A stretch of DNA of 64,000 bases from PALSA-270 sp963770915 (GCA_963770915.1 CAVYRG010000001.1:1240001-1304000); one strand, 5' to 3'; positions 18,716 through 28,251 are shown, counted from the stretch's first letter. The notes: a model not told the origin generated them from the letters alone. Numbers and translations are program-made.

Positions 18716-19009
18716 AGAGCGAATTTAGGTCTCCCCAGGCGTGCCGACCCTGATGACTGGTCACCACGTATCCCACGGCCTGCCGGGCTGGGAGAGGGTG
18801 ATCCTACGCGTCAGGGACTGTCACAAGCCATGATTTCCGTCACAACCGGAGTGTGACGTATGCACTTGCAACTTTCGTAACATTGAGAACCAAGTTTCCC
18901 AACAGAGTTTCGGTTGTACCTGCCGAACCTGTGAACTAGGATTCGGCTAGGCCCACCTGGGGAATCTGCCGGCCCGCCCGGACAGGCCTTCCGACTGGGG
19001 ATTCCCGAA

Positions 19010-21187
19010 ATGTCAGACATTTCAGAAGAAGAGAAGCAGGCTACACCTTCAAGCCGCACGAGCGGGCGTCTGGAAAAAGAAGAATCCAGGCTGTGGCGTC
19101 TGGCTTTGCTGTTTGTAGTGCTGCTCGCCACTGCTCTGGCCGCGGTGTCCTGGGACCGAATGCAGAGCCTGCCCTACCACATGGGGGCGGTGCTGCCGGT
19201 AGCGGTCATGTGCGTTGCGGTTGCATTCTCCGCCTTCAGCTACGGACGCCGGAAGCATGTATCAGAGATGAAAGATCTGGTTCAGAATCTCAAGGAGCGG
19301 ACCATCGCGCCAAGCGAGGAGCAGCTTGATCAGCTCAGCCAAGTAATCCTGCGCTCGCAGCGAAGCTTCAAAGAACTGATCGACGCTTTCGATGACATCG
19401 CGTTCGCCTGCTCGCTGGATGGAACGCTGCGCACAGTAAATCGCCGGGTAACTGACTTGCTGGCCACTCCGTATGGCGAAATCGTAGGCCACAAGTTGGA
19501 CGAGTTCTTGGAGGAACCGTTACGGGCAGTCGTGGAACCGGGCCTGGCACGTTTCGTCGAAAAGCGCCGCTGGTCTGGGACAGTCAAAGTCCGCCTCAGG
19601 GGGAACATCCCTCGCATCCAATATTTCGAATGCGTGCTCAACGCCATCGTAAAGGGCGATGAGATCGTGGGCGTAAGCGGCCTAGCCCGAGACGTAACCG
19701 AAGAACGGGAAAAGGAAAAGCGCTTTACCGAATTGTTTGAAAGCCTCCAGGAAGGTGTTTACATCTGCTCGCCGGACGGAAGGCTTCTTGATGCGAATGC
19801 CTCTCTGGTTCGCATGCTCGGGTACGGCAGCAAGGAGGAACTCCTTGCTCTTGACCCTGCAGACTTGAATCCTGAATCCACCGCCAACCCTGTATTCGGA
19901 CGAAGCGCCCATGACCGCGGAGGCGTGCGGGCGCGCGAGATTACGCTGCGGCGCAAGGATGGAACCAGCCTGGCCCTGCTCGATACTTCCGGCGCCGTCT
20001 GGGACACAGCCGGGAATATCATTCGATACCATGGCACGCTGGTGGACGTCACCGAGCAACGCGAAATGGAACAAGCTCTGCGCCGTCAGGAAGAGTTCCA
20101 GCGCACTCTGCTGGAGAGCTTCCCCGATTTGATTTTGGTGATCGATCTCAACGAACGCTACAGCTTTGTCAGCTTGCGTATTCGCGACCTGCTGGGGCGC
20201 GAACCCGAAGACTTGCTGGGAAAGAAAGTCGAAGAACTGCCGGGCCAGTCGCCGGAATTTGTCAGCACCTGCCGCTCCGTGAGCAGCGGCAAAGAAAAGC
20301 TCGGAATCTGCGAATATGCGGCGCGGCATTGCGACGGAAGCTCGCGCACTATGCGCGCTGCCGCCAGCCCTTTATTCGATGGGAAAGGCCGTGCCAACGG
20401 CGTCATCGTGGCCGTCCGCGACGTCACCGTGGAGAAGAAAATGGAGCAGCAGATCATCCAGAGCGAACGTTTGGCGGCCATGGGGCAGATGATTGGTGGC
20501 TTCGCGCATGAGCTGAACAACCCCCTGACCAGCATTCTGGGTGTGGCGGAATTGCTGCAGGAAGACACGTCCTCCGAGCCCTTTCGCAAACAGCTCGTCA
20601 TGCTGCAACAGCAGGCTCGCCGCGCCGCCGACATCGTGCAGAACCTGATGTACTTTTCCCGTCCGCCCGCGACAGGGAGAAGCTCCATCAACCTCAGCGA
20701 GCTGATGCAACGAACCCTCGCCTTGCACTCCTACTCTTTGCGCAAGAACAACATCACCGTGGATTTCCTTCCCGAGAATTCGCTTCCCTGGGTCACCGGC
20801 GACCCCCACCAACTCATGCAGGTGTTCCTCAATCTGATTCACAATGCCGAGCAAGCCATTCGCGAAGCGCGGGACCGTGGCACCCTGCGCGTCCGGCTCA
20901 CCAAAGAAGGCGAAGCGCTGGCGGTGACCTTCCAGGACGACGGTCCGGGGATCCCCGCGCAGATTCTGCCCAACATCTTTGACCCTTTCTACACCACGCG
21001 CAGACCTGGCCGCGGCACCGGCCTGGGGCTGAGCGTATGCCGCGCCATCCTGCGCGAGCATGGCGGAAACATCGAGGCCGCCTCAGCTCCCGGCGGAGGC
21101 GCAGTGTTCACTGTTACGCTGCCGGCGGCGAGCGCTTCCACGGAAGCTGGCGGGAAGGGTGTCTCGGCGGCGGCATCCCAGGGATAA
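19010..21187 (+). CDS. Membrane-bound PAS sensor histidine kinase
   Basis: The 725-residue product has two membrane helices (about 28-46 and 57-78) and three PAS domains (about 110-230, 238-355 and 362-485), each ended by a typical DVTEEREKEKR, DVTEQREMEQA or DVTVEKKMEQQ linker. The dimerisation domain has the H-box GFAHELNNPLTS with the phospho-accepting His near residue 501. The catalytic domain has the N-box (LIHNAEQA), DDGPGIP and GTGLGLSV. It autophosphorylates in response to an unknown signal, probably sensed in the cytosol because the periplasmic loop is very short. No response regulator is adjacent, so it is an orphan kinase. Confidence 0.92.
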   Translation: MSDISEEEKQATPSSRTSGRLEKEESRLWRLALLFVVLLATALAAVSWDRMQSLPYHMGAVLPVAVMCVAVAFSAFSYGRRKHVSEMKDLVQNLKERTIAPSEEQLDQLSQVILRSQRSFKELIDAFDDIAFACSLDGTLRTVNRRVTDLLATPYGEIVGHKLDEFLEEPLRAVVEPGLARFVEKRRWSGTVKVRLRGNIPRIQYFECVLNAIVKGDEIVGVSGLARDVTEEREKEKRFTELFESLQEGVYICSPDGRLLDANASLVRMLGYGSKEELLALDPADLNPESTANPVFGRSAHDRGGVRAREITLRRKDGTSLALLDTSGAVWDTAGNIIRYHGTLVDVTEQREMEQALRRQEEFQRTLLESFPDLILVIDLNERYSFVSLRIRDLLGREPEDLLGKKVEELPGQSPEFVSTCRSVSSGKEKLGICEYAARHCDGSSRTMRAAASPLFDGKGRANGVIVAVRDVTVEKKMEQQIIQSERLAAMGQMIGGFAHELNNPLTSILGVAELLQEDTSSEPFRKQLVMLQQQARRAADIVQNLMYFSRPPATGRSSINLSELMQRTLALHSYSLRKNNITVDFLPENSLPWVTGDPHQLMQVFLNLIHNAEQAIREARDRGTLRVRLTKEGEALAVTFQDDGPGIPAQILPNIFDPFYTTRRPGRGTGLGLSVCRAILREHGGNIEAASAPGGGAVFTVTLPAASASTEAGGKGVSAAASQG

Positions 21188-21335
21188 CTAAATCCCGACT
21201 TTAGCGATACTTCTCGTCGAAGAACGGTGGGAAGTGACCGCGCTTGGCGATTACCACCAACTCCGATCCGAATTGGCCACCCTCACTAGCGCCAAACAAA
21301 CGATGCTTGAACTCTAGTGTAAGATTTTTTGCATC

Positions 21336-22649
21336 ATGAGCAGAGTCAGTAACGACATCGTCCCGGACAAACTGATCCGTCCGGTCATGCCTGAGTTGGA
21401 CTCCCTGCGGGGCGTGGCGATTTTGCTCGTACTCTTCTTTCATGGTTTCGACTTCCCTAACACACACTTCCCTCGGTTCGCGCATGCCTTCATATCACTC
21501 ACGCTGATTGGCTGGACTGGAGTTAATCTTTTCTTCGTACTCTCCGGTTTTCTCATCACTGGGATTCTTCTTGGCAGCAAAGCCAAGCCGGGCTATTACA
21601 GCCGCTTCTATGCGCGACGTGCTCTGCGCATTTTGCCCGCCTACTACACGGTCCTGTTTCTGCTGTGGGCCCTTTCCAGGTGCGGATGGTTATGGCATAG
21701 GCCTGTGGGATGGCCATTTCTGACGCTGAGCTTCTTCTATTTGGCAAACCTGGTACCCTTGTTCGGGGTTAAATCTCAATACACGGTACTGTGGTCTCTC
21801 GCGGTCGAAGAGCATTTCTACATCCTCTGGCCCACGCTGGTTCGCGTTCTTTCGCCTCGTCGCATTACGCTCTGTTGCGCGCTGATCATCGCGGCTTGCC
21901 CCATGCTGCGTGGACTATCCTACGTTCTTGGTTACAAATACGCTGCTCAGTACACTTGGCTTGTCGCAGACGGGCTAGCCTGCGGTTCTTTGCTGGCAGT
22001 TCTCGGCCGCAGCCTCCTGGCAAACCGCGCTCCCATGCGACGCTTTTCGATTCTCTGCATTGCGATCAGCGCCAGCCTTCTCGTTCTGGGCGCCCCTCTG
22101 GGCATATGGCATTCCTGGACGCTATCCGGCGCCGCTTTGCGTTTGAGCGCGGTCAATGTCTTTTATACCGGGGTGCTCGGGGCGGCTCTATTGGTGGGAA
22201 CCAGCCGCGTTCGCTGGACCTTGCACCGCCCCATCCTCCAGTTTTTCGGCAAAATCAGCTACGGCCTCTACTTGATTCACATCTTGGTGTTCGATGTTGT
22301 GGATTGGCAGATCTCTCGCATCTGGCCGGGGAAGATTGCTGCCATCCCTGGGCGGTTCGATTTAGTGTTCCTGCGTTTCTTGGTCGGCATCGGAATCGCC
22401 ATAGGAGTCGCCTATCTCTCACGAATCTATTTCGAGGAGTACTTCCTCCGTCTCAAGGATCGATGGGTGATTGCTCAGGGCCCGGCATATACCGCCGAGA
22501 AGGCCATGCAGGCTGGCCAGCCAAATCGTCCTGCCGACGATATCGCCTTCACGGCTACCGTTCCACCGCCATCGCAACCGCATTCCCTCCACCCAGGCAC
22601 AGCGCCGCAATTCCTCGACGAACGTCACGGCGAATCATTTCGTAAATGA
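21336..22649 (+). CDS. Acyltransferase 3 family (OafA/YrhL-like) membrane protein
   Basis: The 437-residue product has about ten membrane helices and the motifs of the acyltransferase 3 family: ELDSLRGVAILLVLFFH near the N-terminus (with the conserved His), VNLFFVLSGFLITGIL, FYARRALRILPAYY and WSLAVEEHFYILWP. The family moves acyl groups onto sugars of O-antigen, peptidoglycan or exopolysaccharide. The last 30 residues, after the final helix, are hydrophilic and their codons overlap the 3' end of the convergent thiolase by 95 bp. No glycan genes are adjacent, so the acceptor is unknown. Confidence 0.92.
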   Translation: MSRVSNDIVPDKLIRPVMPELDSLRGVAILLVLFFHGFDFPNTHFPRFAHAFISLTLIGWTGVNLFFVLSGFLITGILLGSKAKPGYYSRFYARRALRILPAYYTVLFLLWALSRCGWLWHRPVGWPFLTLSFFYLANLVPLFGVKSQYTVLWSLAVEEHFYILWPTLVRVLSPRRITLCCALIIAACPMLRGLSYVLGYKYAAQYTWLVADGLACGSLLAVLGRSLLANRAPMRRFSILCIAISASLLVLGAPLGIWHSWTLSGAALRLSAVNVFYTGVLGAALLVGTSRVRWTLHRPILQFFGKISYGLYLIHILVFDVVDWQISRIWPGKIAAIPGRFDLVFLRFLVGIGIAIGVAYLSRIYFEEYFLRLKDRWVIAQGPAYTAEKAMQAGQPNRPADDIAFTATVPPPSQPHSLHPGTAPQFLDERHGESFRK

Positions 22650-23748
22650 GGGTCACCAGAATTCGCGCGCCGCTCGCTCCGATCGGGTGTCCAATTGCCA
22701 CCGCGCCGCCATTCACATTGACTCTGGCGGGATCAAGTCCGAGTTCGCGCATGACGCCCAGCGCTTGCACGGAAAATGCTTCGTTCAGTTCGTAGAGATC
22801 AACATCTTCATTTTTCCAGCCGGTTTTCTCCCAGATCTTGCGGACCGCCCCAACCGGCGCCATCATCACCCAGGCCGGCTCAATTCCGCTGGTGGCCTGC
22901 GCAACGATGCGGACCATCGGCTTCACGCCGAATTCGCTGGCTCGCGTTGCGCTTGTCACAACCAGGGCTGCCGCGCCGTCGTTCACGCCCGGCGCATTGC
23001 CGGCGGTCACCGTGCCGTCTTTCTTAAACGCTGGCTTCAGCGATCGCAGGATTCCCAGAGTCGTGTCCTCGCGAGGCGACTCATCCTTATCGAAAATAAC
23101 CGGCGCCTCGCCTTTTTTCTTCGCCGGCAATTCCACGGGAACGATCTGCGACTTGAAACGGCATTCCTGAATGGCCGCCACCGCCTTGCGATGCGAATCG
23201 AGCGCAAACTGATCCTGCTCCTCCCGTGTGATGCCATACTTCTCCGCCACATTCTCGCCGGTGATCCCCATGTGATAGTTGTTGTAAATGTCCCAGAGCC
23301 CGTCGTGCACCATCGAATCCACGATCTGTGCGTTGCCCAAGCGATATCCTTTGCGGGCTTGCGGCAACAGATACGGCGCGTTGGTCATGGACTCCATGCC
23401 GCCCGCGACGACAACTGAGCTGTTGCCGGTTTGAATGGCTTGCGCCGCAAGCGCAACGGCTTTGAGTCCCGAACCGCACACCTTGTTTATAGTCATGGCA
23501 CCTACCTCCGGCGCCAAACCGCCGAAGATGGCTGCCTGCCGCGCCGGATTTTGACCGAGCCCGGCGGAAACTACGTTGCCCATGATGCACTCGTCCACTT
23601 GCTTGGGTTCGAGCTTGGCCCGCTGCACGGCTTCGCGAACCACGATCGCTCCCAACTGGGTGGCGCTGAAATCCGAAAGGCTACCTTGAAACTTTCCTAC
23701 CGGAGTGCGGCAACCGGAGAGAATAACCACTTCGTCCAAACCAGCCAT
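22555..23748 (-). CDS. Acetyl-CoA C-acetyltransferase (thiolase)
   Basis: The ATG at 23748 has GGAG eight bases upstream and gives 397 residues, the normal thiolase length; the longer frame from 23925 adds unrelated sequence. The nucleophile is in INKVCGSGLKAV, the catalytic His in GGAVAIGHPIGASGAR, and the second Cys in CLGGGNAVAM. The enzyme condenses or cleaves acetyl-CoA and acetoacetyl-CoA (or longer beta-ketoacyl-CoA). Its C-terminal codons overlap the convergent acyltransferase gene. Degradative and biosynthetic use cannot be told apart here. Confidence 0.95.
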   Translation of the reverse strand: MAGLDEVVILSGCRTPVGKFQGSLSDFSATQLGAIVVREAVQRAKLEPKQVDECIMGNVVSAGLGQNPARQAAIFGGLAPEVGAMTINKVCGSGLKAVALAAQAIQTGNSSVVVAGGMESMTNAPYLLPQARKGYRLGNAQIVDSMVHDGLWDIYNNYHMGITGENVAEKYGITREEQDQFALDSHRKAVAAIQECRFKSQIVPVELPAKKKGEAPVIFDKDESPREDTTLGILRSLKPAFKKDGTVTAGNAPGVNDGAAALVVTSATRASEFGVKPMVRIVAQATSGIEPAWVMMAPVGAVRKIWEKTGWKNEDVDLYELNEAFSVQALGVMRELGLDPARVNVNGGAVAIGHPIGASGARILVTLIYEMIRRDVRRGIAALCLGGGNAVAMAVER

Positions 23749-24017
23749 TGATGTGCTCCAGCGAAGTTTTCCTCCGCTTGCGCAATTATAGTTCTGGCGC
23801 CCGAGGACGCACACGCAATGCCAAAATCTCTCGGGCATAATCCGGCCCGGCGCAGAGACGTGATTTTCGGCAATCGTGAAGCTTCGATGAGTCCGAACCC
23901 CCTCGTTCGTGCACGACGCGCACAAACTTTCTGAGCTGCGCGAAAAAGTTTTCTTGCAAACTCACTCCGGTGACTTTGGTGCATCGGTCGTATGCGTCGC
24001 GTGACATCATTTTTCTC
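23749..24017. other. Intergenic region upstream of the thiolase
   Basis: I see no well-supported gene. A 73-codon minus-strand frame from 24007 is open but resembles nothing I know. Promoter elements for the thiolase must lie here; none is clear. Confidence 0.35.
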
Positions 24018-24046
24018 TTGACATCACTTTTTATTGACTCTATACA
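24018..24046 (+). promoter_or_regulatory. Near-consensus sigma-70 promoter
   Basis: TTGACA (24018-24023) and TATACA (24041-24046) are separated by exactly 17 bases. Transcription should begin near 24053. It is the best promoter I find in the window and drives a unit with a 13-codon ORF and a strong terminator. Confidence 0.85.
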
Positions 24047-24115
24047 TTCAAACAGTCGCAACAAACGATCGTTGCAACAGTACATCCATGAAAAATGGAA
24101 AGGGAGAATAGCTCT

Positions 24116-24157
24116 ATGGCAGCCAAGAAAAAGGCGAAGAAGAAAAAGAAGCACTAA
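24116..24157 (+). CDS. 13-residue lysine-rich micropeptide
   Basis: A GGGAG (24102-24106) lies nine bases before the ATG. The product is MAAKKKAKKKKKH, 9 of 13 residues being lysine. It is the only sensible ORF between a near-consensus promoter (24018-24046) and a strong terminator (24182-24211), so the transcript of about 150 bases appears to exist for it or for the RNA itself. The leader can form small hairpins (GCAAC/GTTGC near 24057-24075, CCAT/ATGG near 24086-24098). A short ORF starting at 24088 (MKNGKGE) overlaps the ribosome binding site. Such a peptide could bind nucleic acid or membranes, but that is a guess. Confidence 0.5.
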   Translation: MAAKKKAKKKKKH

Positions 24158-24181
24158 CTCTTCGCAAGCAAGAAAAACCAA

Positions 24182-24211
24182 GGGGACGCCCAAAGCGTCC
24201 CCTAAGTTTTT
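24182..24211 (+). terminator. Rho-independent terminator of the micropeptide unit
   Basis: An 8-bp GC-rich stem (GGGGACGC with GCGTCCCC, loop CCAAA) is followed by TAAG and five T. It lies 25 bases after the micropeptide stop and 20 bases before the stop codon of the convergent helicase gene. Confidence 0.9.
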
Positions 24212-24231
24212 GCCCAAAAGACGGGTGCGAT

Positions 24232-27222
24232 CTAGCGGGATTTGTGAGATCGTTTCTTTCGTTGAGAAGGCGCGGCTGAGCTTGCGTGCAACCGCTTCTC
24301 AGTCGCCGGGCACAGATTGCGATACGGGCAGAACCGGCAGTGGAAGTCGGGGTTGGCGTGGAACTCTCCCGCAGCAATGTTCTCTGCAACGTCCATCACC
24401 TTTTGTTTAGCAGCCGCGAGCTGAACCGCCTCGCGGCGTGTGACTACCGGAGCGTTCTCCTGCAGGTTGTAGAGAACCAGGGAATCCACGTCATATCCCC
24501 ACTTCTCGCGCGCTGCGATGGCATAGATGGAAAGCTGCAGGCTCTTGTCGGCGTCTTGCTGCGATTTCGGCTTTCCGGTTTTGTAGTCGGTAATCACGAC
24601 CCGCCCGCCCGCCGCCTCGTCCATGCGATCGATTCGGCCGACCACCGTCGCGTTTCCAATTGGCATCTCGAACCATTCTTCGGCGTGCAGCACATGCGGA
24701 GTTGGCGCCTGCCGCGCCGTCTCCAGAAACCCCCGCAACTGTTCGATTCCCTGCTTCTCGTAGAGCTCCAACTGATAACTGTCCTCGATGCCGGCCTGCG
24801 CCAGATCGGCTCGCAGCAGCTCGATCAGCGTGTCTTCCTCAATGGGCCGCTCCAGCCTCACGCTGTCATAAAAAGTCTTCAGCACTCGATGCATCGCGCC
24901 GCCAAAGTACAAGGCCGCGGGAACATCGCGGGGAATTTTCCACTCCCGCTCCAGCTTGAACTGCAGAGGACAGGTCTCATAGATCTCCACCCCCGTGGCG
25001 CTGAGCTTCTGGCTCAGGTCCGAAACCGGCGGCAGTGCAAGCCATTCGCTGCTGCGCGATGCTAAGGGCGCCGGACTGGCGGCCTGCGCAAACAATTCCC
25101 CGGCGAACGCCCGCGCTTCCCGCGGGCGAAACCAGGGCCGCAGGCCCGGACTATCGAGTAATTCGCGCACATAGCCGGGCGGAGTGGGGTCTTTCTTGCC
25201 CTTGCCCTGACGCGCATGAATGTCCAGCGAGTCGCGCGCTCTGGTCATCGCCACGTAAAAAAGGCGGCGCTCTTCCTGGTCATGGATCATCTTGCCTTCT
25301 CTTCGCCCGATGGAATCGTTCTCGCGCAATTCCGCGGGGAACTCAACCAGCGGCTCATGATAGGGACAAGGAAACGAAGGAGAAGAAGCTCGCAGCACGA
25401 AAACGTGATCCCACTCCAATCCTTTGGCGGCGTGTACCGTCATCAGCGAAACTGCATCTTCTTCCTGCGACCGCAACGGGATCCCGCCCCCCGCTTCGCG
25501 AAAATACTCCATGTACTCAAGAAACTCCGCCAGATGCTTGCTCTTGGTGATCGCCTTCTCTTCCCATGCGGCGATGAACTCCAGCACGGAAGCGAGCGGA
25601 CGCGAGGCCGGCAGCTGGAAGATTCGAATGATGATCTCCGCCGCCTTGCGCGCCTTCGCCTCCGTTCGCGCGATTTCCCGGCGGGCCTCCTCCAGCCGCT
25701 CCAAAACGTCGGGACCGCCTTCCAATTGCGCCAGCACATCCGCGATGTGGACGCTTTGCAGCTTGGGCCGGCCAGCGCTCTTCAAACTGGAGCGAAGCTT
25801 TTCCGGATCGACGGCAAAAATCGGCAGCGCGGCCACGCGAAAAAGGCTCGCGCCGTCTCGGGCGGAAACCCCTCCCAGGCAGGCCAACAGATCGCGCGCC
25901 TCCGACGTATCTGTCACGTCCATGTTCTCGATGGAGAACGGAATGCCCTGCTCCGTGAGTTCCGCCGCCACCTCGTCGCGGTGAGCGTGAGAGCGGTAAA
26001 GCACGGCGAATTGATTCCAATTGCAGCGCAGCGCTTTGCGCCGCTCACGGATCGCAGCGGCAATGTCAACCGGCTCCACATCCTTCCCCACGGAAATTAC
26101 CGCTTCCACCGGACGGTTATGCGGCTCCCCTCCCTCCTGCAAACATTTTTCATCGCGGGCAGAAACGAGCGGAGAGCGCCGGTACGGAGCAGAAGACTCT
26201 TGCCCGCCCGGAAAGGCGTCGGGATTCCGGGAAATGTGCGCAAACGCCGTGCGCAGGATGGCAGTTGTGGATCGCCGGTTCTTTTCCAGCGCGACCAGCT
26301 TCGAGTCTGGAAAATGTTGCCGGAAAAGCGCGAAGGCGGCGCTTGACGCTCCGCGAAATTGGTAAATGGCCTGGTCGGGATCGCCGACTGCGAACACGTT
26401 GCGTTCCTCTCCTGCCAGCAATTGCAAGATTTTCACCTGGGCGTAATTCGCATCTTGAAATTCATCGACCAGGATGAATCGCGTCTTGGCTCTTTCGCTG
26501 GCCAGCAGGGCCTCGTCCTGCCGCAGAAGATCCCAGGCGCAGGTGATCATGTGCCCGAAAGTCCCGAAGTTATCTTCGCGCAGCATTTTCTCCACAGTCG
26601 AAAACACGTTCGCGATTTCGCGGCAGCGCGCGATAATCTCTTCATCGCTCAGGGCAGCGGCATCCTTGGACTTTCCCACGCGAGGAACCGGCAATTCGCC
26701 CCGCTCCAGCTGCCGGACATAGGCCGCGTATCTTTCCGTCCCGACCAGTTCATCCTGGCAACGGCGCATGAAATTCAGCAGATCACCCAGAAACTTCCCG
26801 AGATCGGCGGCGCGTACAAAGTGGTTCAGGTGCAGCTCGCGAATTCGCCGCCGCAGGTAGATCCATAGATCCGTTTCATCCAGCAATCCAAATTGCCGGT
26901 CGCAGCGGAACAGGATGTGATTGCAGTACTCATGGAACGTGCCAAGCTGCAGACCGCTGAGATCGATTCCATGCAGTTCACTTCGAACCCGATTCCGCAT
27001 TTCCTCGGCAGCGTTCTTGGTGTAGGTAACGGCAAGAATTTCGTCCGGCCGAGCATGGCCCTCGCGCAGCAGCCGCGCGATGCGCTGTATGAGAACGGTG
27101 GTCTTGCCGGTTCCCGCTCCGGCCACCACCAGCATGGGACCCGAAACATGCTCGATCGCTTGCTGCTGGCGTTCGTCAGGAACAAACGTGCCGCGTTCCG
27201 CTGAGGATACAGAAACAGCCAT
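24232..27222 (-). CDS. UvrD/Rep-like helicase fused to PD-(D/E)XK nuclease with iron-sulfur cysteines
   Basis: The 996-residue product has superfamily 1A helicase motifs: Q-motif region DERQQQAIEH, Walker A GAGTGKTT (35-42), Walker B DEFQDANY (about 250), GDPDQAIYQFRGA, TVHAAKGLEWDHVF and VAMTRARDSL. The C-terminal 250 residues form a RecB-type nuclease: His in GGAMHRV (about 777), GRIDRMD (about 863), DYKTGK (Asp and Lys at about 879 and 881). Cysteines at about 751, 962, 965 and 971 match the iron-sulfur pattern of AddB/AdnA-type nucleases. It resembles one half of an AddAB or AdnAB recombination enzyme, but no partner gene is adjacent. Its likely work is end resection or repair of DNA breaks. 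Confidence 0.92.
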   Translation of the reverse strand: MAVSVSSAERGTFVPDERQQQAIEHVSGPMLVVAGAGTGKTTVLIQRIARLLREGHARPDEILAVTYTKNAAEEMRNRVRSELHGIDLSGLQLGTFHEYCNHILFRCDRQFGLLDETDLWIYLRRRIRELHLNHFVRAADLGKFLGDLLNFMRRCQDELVGTERYAAYVRQLERGELPVPRVGKSKDAAALSDEEIIARCREIANVFSTVEKMLREDNFGTFGHMITCAWDLLRQDEALLASERAKTRFILVDEFQDANYAQVKILQLLAGEERNVFAVGDPDQAIYQFRGASSAAFALFRQHFPDSKLVALEKNRRSTTAILRTAFAHISRNPDAFPGGQESSAPYRRSPLVSARDEKCLQEGGEPHNRPVEAVISVGKDVEPVDIAAAIRERRKALRCNWNQFAVLYRSHAHRDEVAAELTEQGIPFSIENMDVTDTSEARDLLACLGGVSARDGASLFRVAALPIFAVDPEKLRSSLKSAGRPKLQSVHIADVLAQLEGGPDVLERLEEARREIARTEAKARKAAEIIIRIFQLPASRPLASVLEFIAAWEEKAITKSKHLAEFLEYMEYFREAGGGIPLRSQEEDAVSLMTVHAAKGLEWDHVFVLRASSPSFPCPYHEPLVEFPAELRENDSIGRREGKMIHDQEERRLFYVAMTRARDSLDIHARQGKGKKDPTPPGYVRELLDSPGLRPWFRPREARAFAGELFAQAASPAPLASRSSEWLALPPVSDLSQKLSATGVEIYETCPLQFKLEREWKIPRDVPAALYFGGAMHRVLKTFYDSVRLERPIEEDTLIELLRADLAQAGIEDSYQLELYEKQGIEQLRGFLETARQAPTPHVLHAEEWFEMPIGNATVVGRIDRMDEAAGGRVVITDYKTGKPKSQQDADKSLQLSIYAIAAREKWGYDVDSLVLYNLQENAPVVTRREAVQLAAAKQKVMDVAENIAAGEFHANPDFHCRFCPYRNLCPATEKRLHASSAAPSQRKKRSHKSR

Positions 27223-27271
27223 TGCGCAGGAGGATATCAGAGACGGCTGAGGATATTCGCGCTATGTGGAA

Positions 27272-27441
27272 TAGGGTAACGGCCCGGATTGGCGAATCTA
27301 CACCCGCCGTCGTCATTCCGAGCCGGCCTTATCGGCGAGGAATCTGCTTTTTGCCAGCGGCAAAGCAGCCTGATTTCTCGCGCGTTACTGCCGCGCGTTG
27401 AATGGCAAATTAGAGAAATATCCAAATTGCGCCACTACTGG
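27272..27441 (-). mobile_element. MITE-like element, copy 1
   Basis: Read on the minus strand it begins GTAGTGGCGCAATTTGG, continues ATATTTCTC, has CAAGCAGATTCCTCGCC-like inner sequence (here AAAAGCAGATTCCTCGCC) and ends ATTCGCCAATCCGGGCCG. The same order, ends and length recur at 32450-32613 and 40420-40608. No ORF is inside. It fills the gap between the helicase gene and rsmE. Confidence 0.65.
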
Positions 27442-27472
27442 GATGACAAGCATCCCGCCCCTCTTCGAACCC

Positions 27473-28195
27473 TCACTGAAACCGTGCCATGACGATAGCC
27501 GTCGCCGCAATCGCCGCGGTCTCCGCGCGAAGAATCGTCGGGCCTAAAGACGCCGGCGTCCAGTCAGCGGTTCGGAAAGCCTTCAACTCTGCTTCCGTCC
27601 AACCGCCTTCCGGCCCCACGGCAAGCACCACATCAGAGTCCGGCGATGATGGAAGAGCGGCTGACAGCGGCTGTTGCTGCTCCGACTCCGCCAACACGAT
27701 CCGTGCTGCCCCCGGCAAGGCAACCGCTTCCTTCACCTTCATGGGCTCGGGAATCTCGGGCGGCGCGCTGCGCCGGGATTGCTCGGAAGCCTGCTGCGCT
27801 ATGCGCTGCCAGCGCTCGACTCGTTTGCCGGCTGCCTTCGCCAGATGGACGTCGGTTCGCTGCGCAAGCAGCGGAATGATCTTCGCTACTCCTAGTTCCG
27901 TGCACTTCTCGATCGCCCATTCCATCCGGTCAAATTTGAAAATGGAGAGAATCAGGGTGACATGCGGAGCGCTGGCCATTGCGACTTCCTCGCCCAGTTC
28001 GAACTCCACACGGTCTGTGCCGGAATCAATGCTGACGATGCGTCCGGGGCGAACGCCGACGGTAGTAGCGATGTCGAATTCTTGGCCAACCCGCGCCCGC
28101 AGCACTCGGATCAAATGGCGGGCATGATCGCCAGTCAAAACCGCACGGTTTCCAGAGACTGCGTCGGCGATCCAGCGGCGGCGGGTCATGGCCAT
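27473..28195 (-). CDS. rsmE: 16S rRNA (uracil1498-N3)-methyltransferase
   Basis: The 240-residue product has the RsmE PUA-like N-domain (HLIRVLRARVGQEF) and the SPOUT knot with its signatures: FDRMEWAIEKCTELGV, ERWQRIAQQASEQSRR, AVGPEGGWTEAEL and LGPTILRAETAAIAAT. It methylates U1498 of 16S rRNA in the 30S subunit using SAM. It follows dnaJ by 100 bp on the same strand, an arrangement also seen elsewhere (dnaJ-prmA-rsmE), so read-through from the heat-shock operon is plausible. A hairpin repeat lies in the gap. Confidence 0.95.
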   Translation of the reverse strand: MAMTRRRWIADAVSGNRAVLTGDHARHLIRVLRARVGQEFDIATTVGVRPGRIVSIDSGTDRVEFELGEEVAMASAPHVTLILSIFKFDRMEWAIEKCTELGVAKIIPLLAQRTDVHLAKAAGKRVERWQRIAQQASEQSRRSAPPEIPEPMKVKEAVALPGAARIVLAESEQQQPLSAALPSSPDSDVVLAVGPEGGWTEAELKAFRTADWTPASLGPTILRAETAAIAATAIVMARFQ

Positions 28196-28213
28196 CCATT
28201 AAACCACCAAAGT

Positions 28214-28251
28214 GAGGGTGCCCCACTCTTGCGCGTTCTGTGCGCAAGGGT
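28214..28251. repeat. Hairpin repeat between dnaJ and rsmE
   Basis: CTTGCGC and GCGCAAG form a stem with a 7-base loop, extended by CCAC/GTGG. There is no T run, so it is more likely a dispersed hairpin than a terminator. Confidence 0.5.

Noticed and set aside
23786..24007. A 73-codon minus-strand ORF upstream of the thiolase
   Set aside because: No clear ribosome binding site, no recognisable motif, and it lies in the promoter region of two units. It could be real but I cannot support it.
27272..27441. CRISPR or IS remnant
   Set aside because: No regularly spaced repeats, no transposase ORF; the three-copy element with inverted ends fits a MITE-like repeat better.
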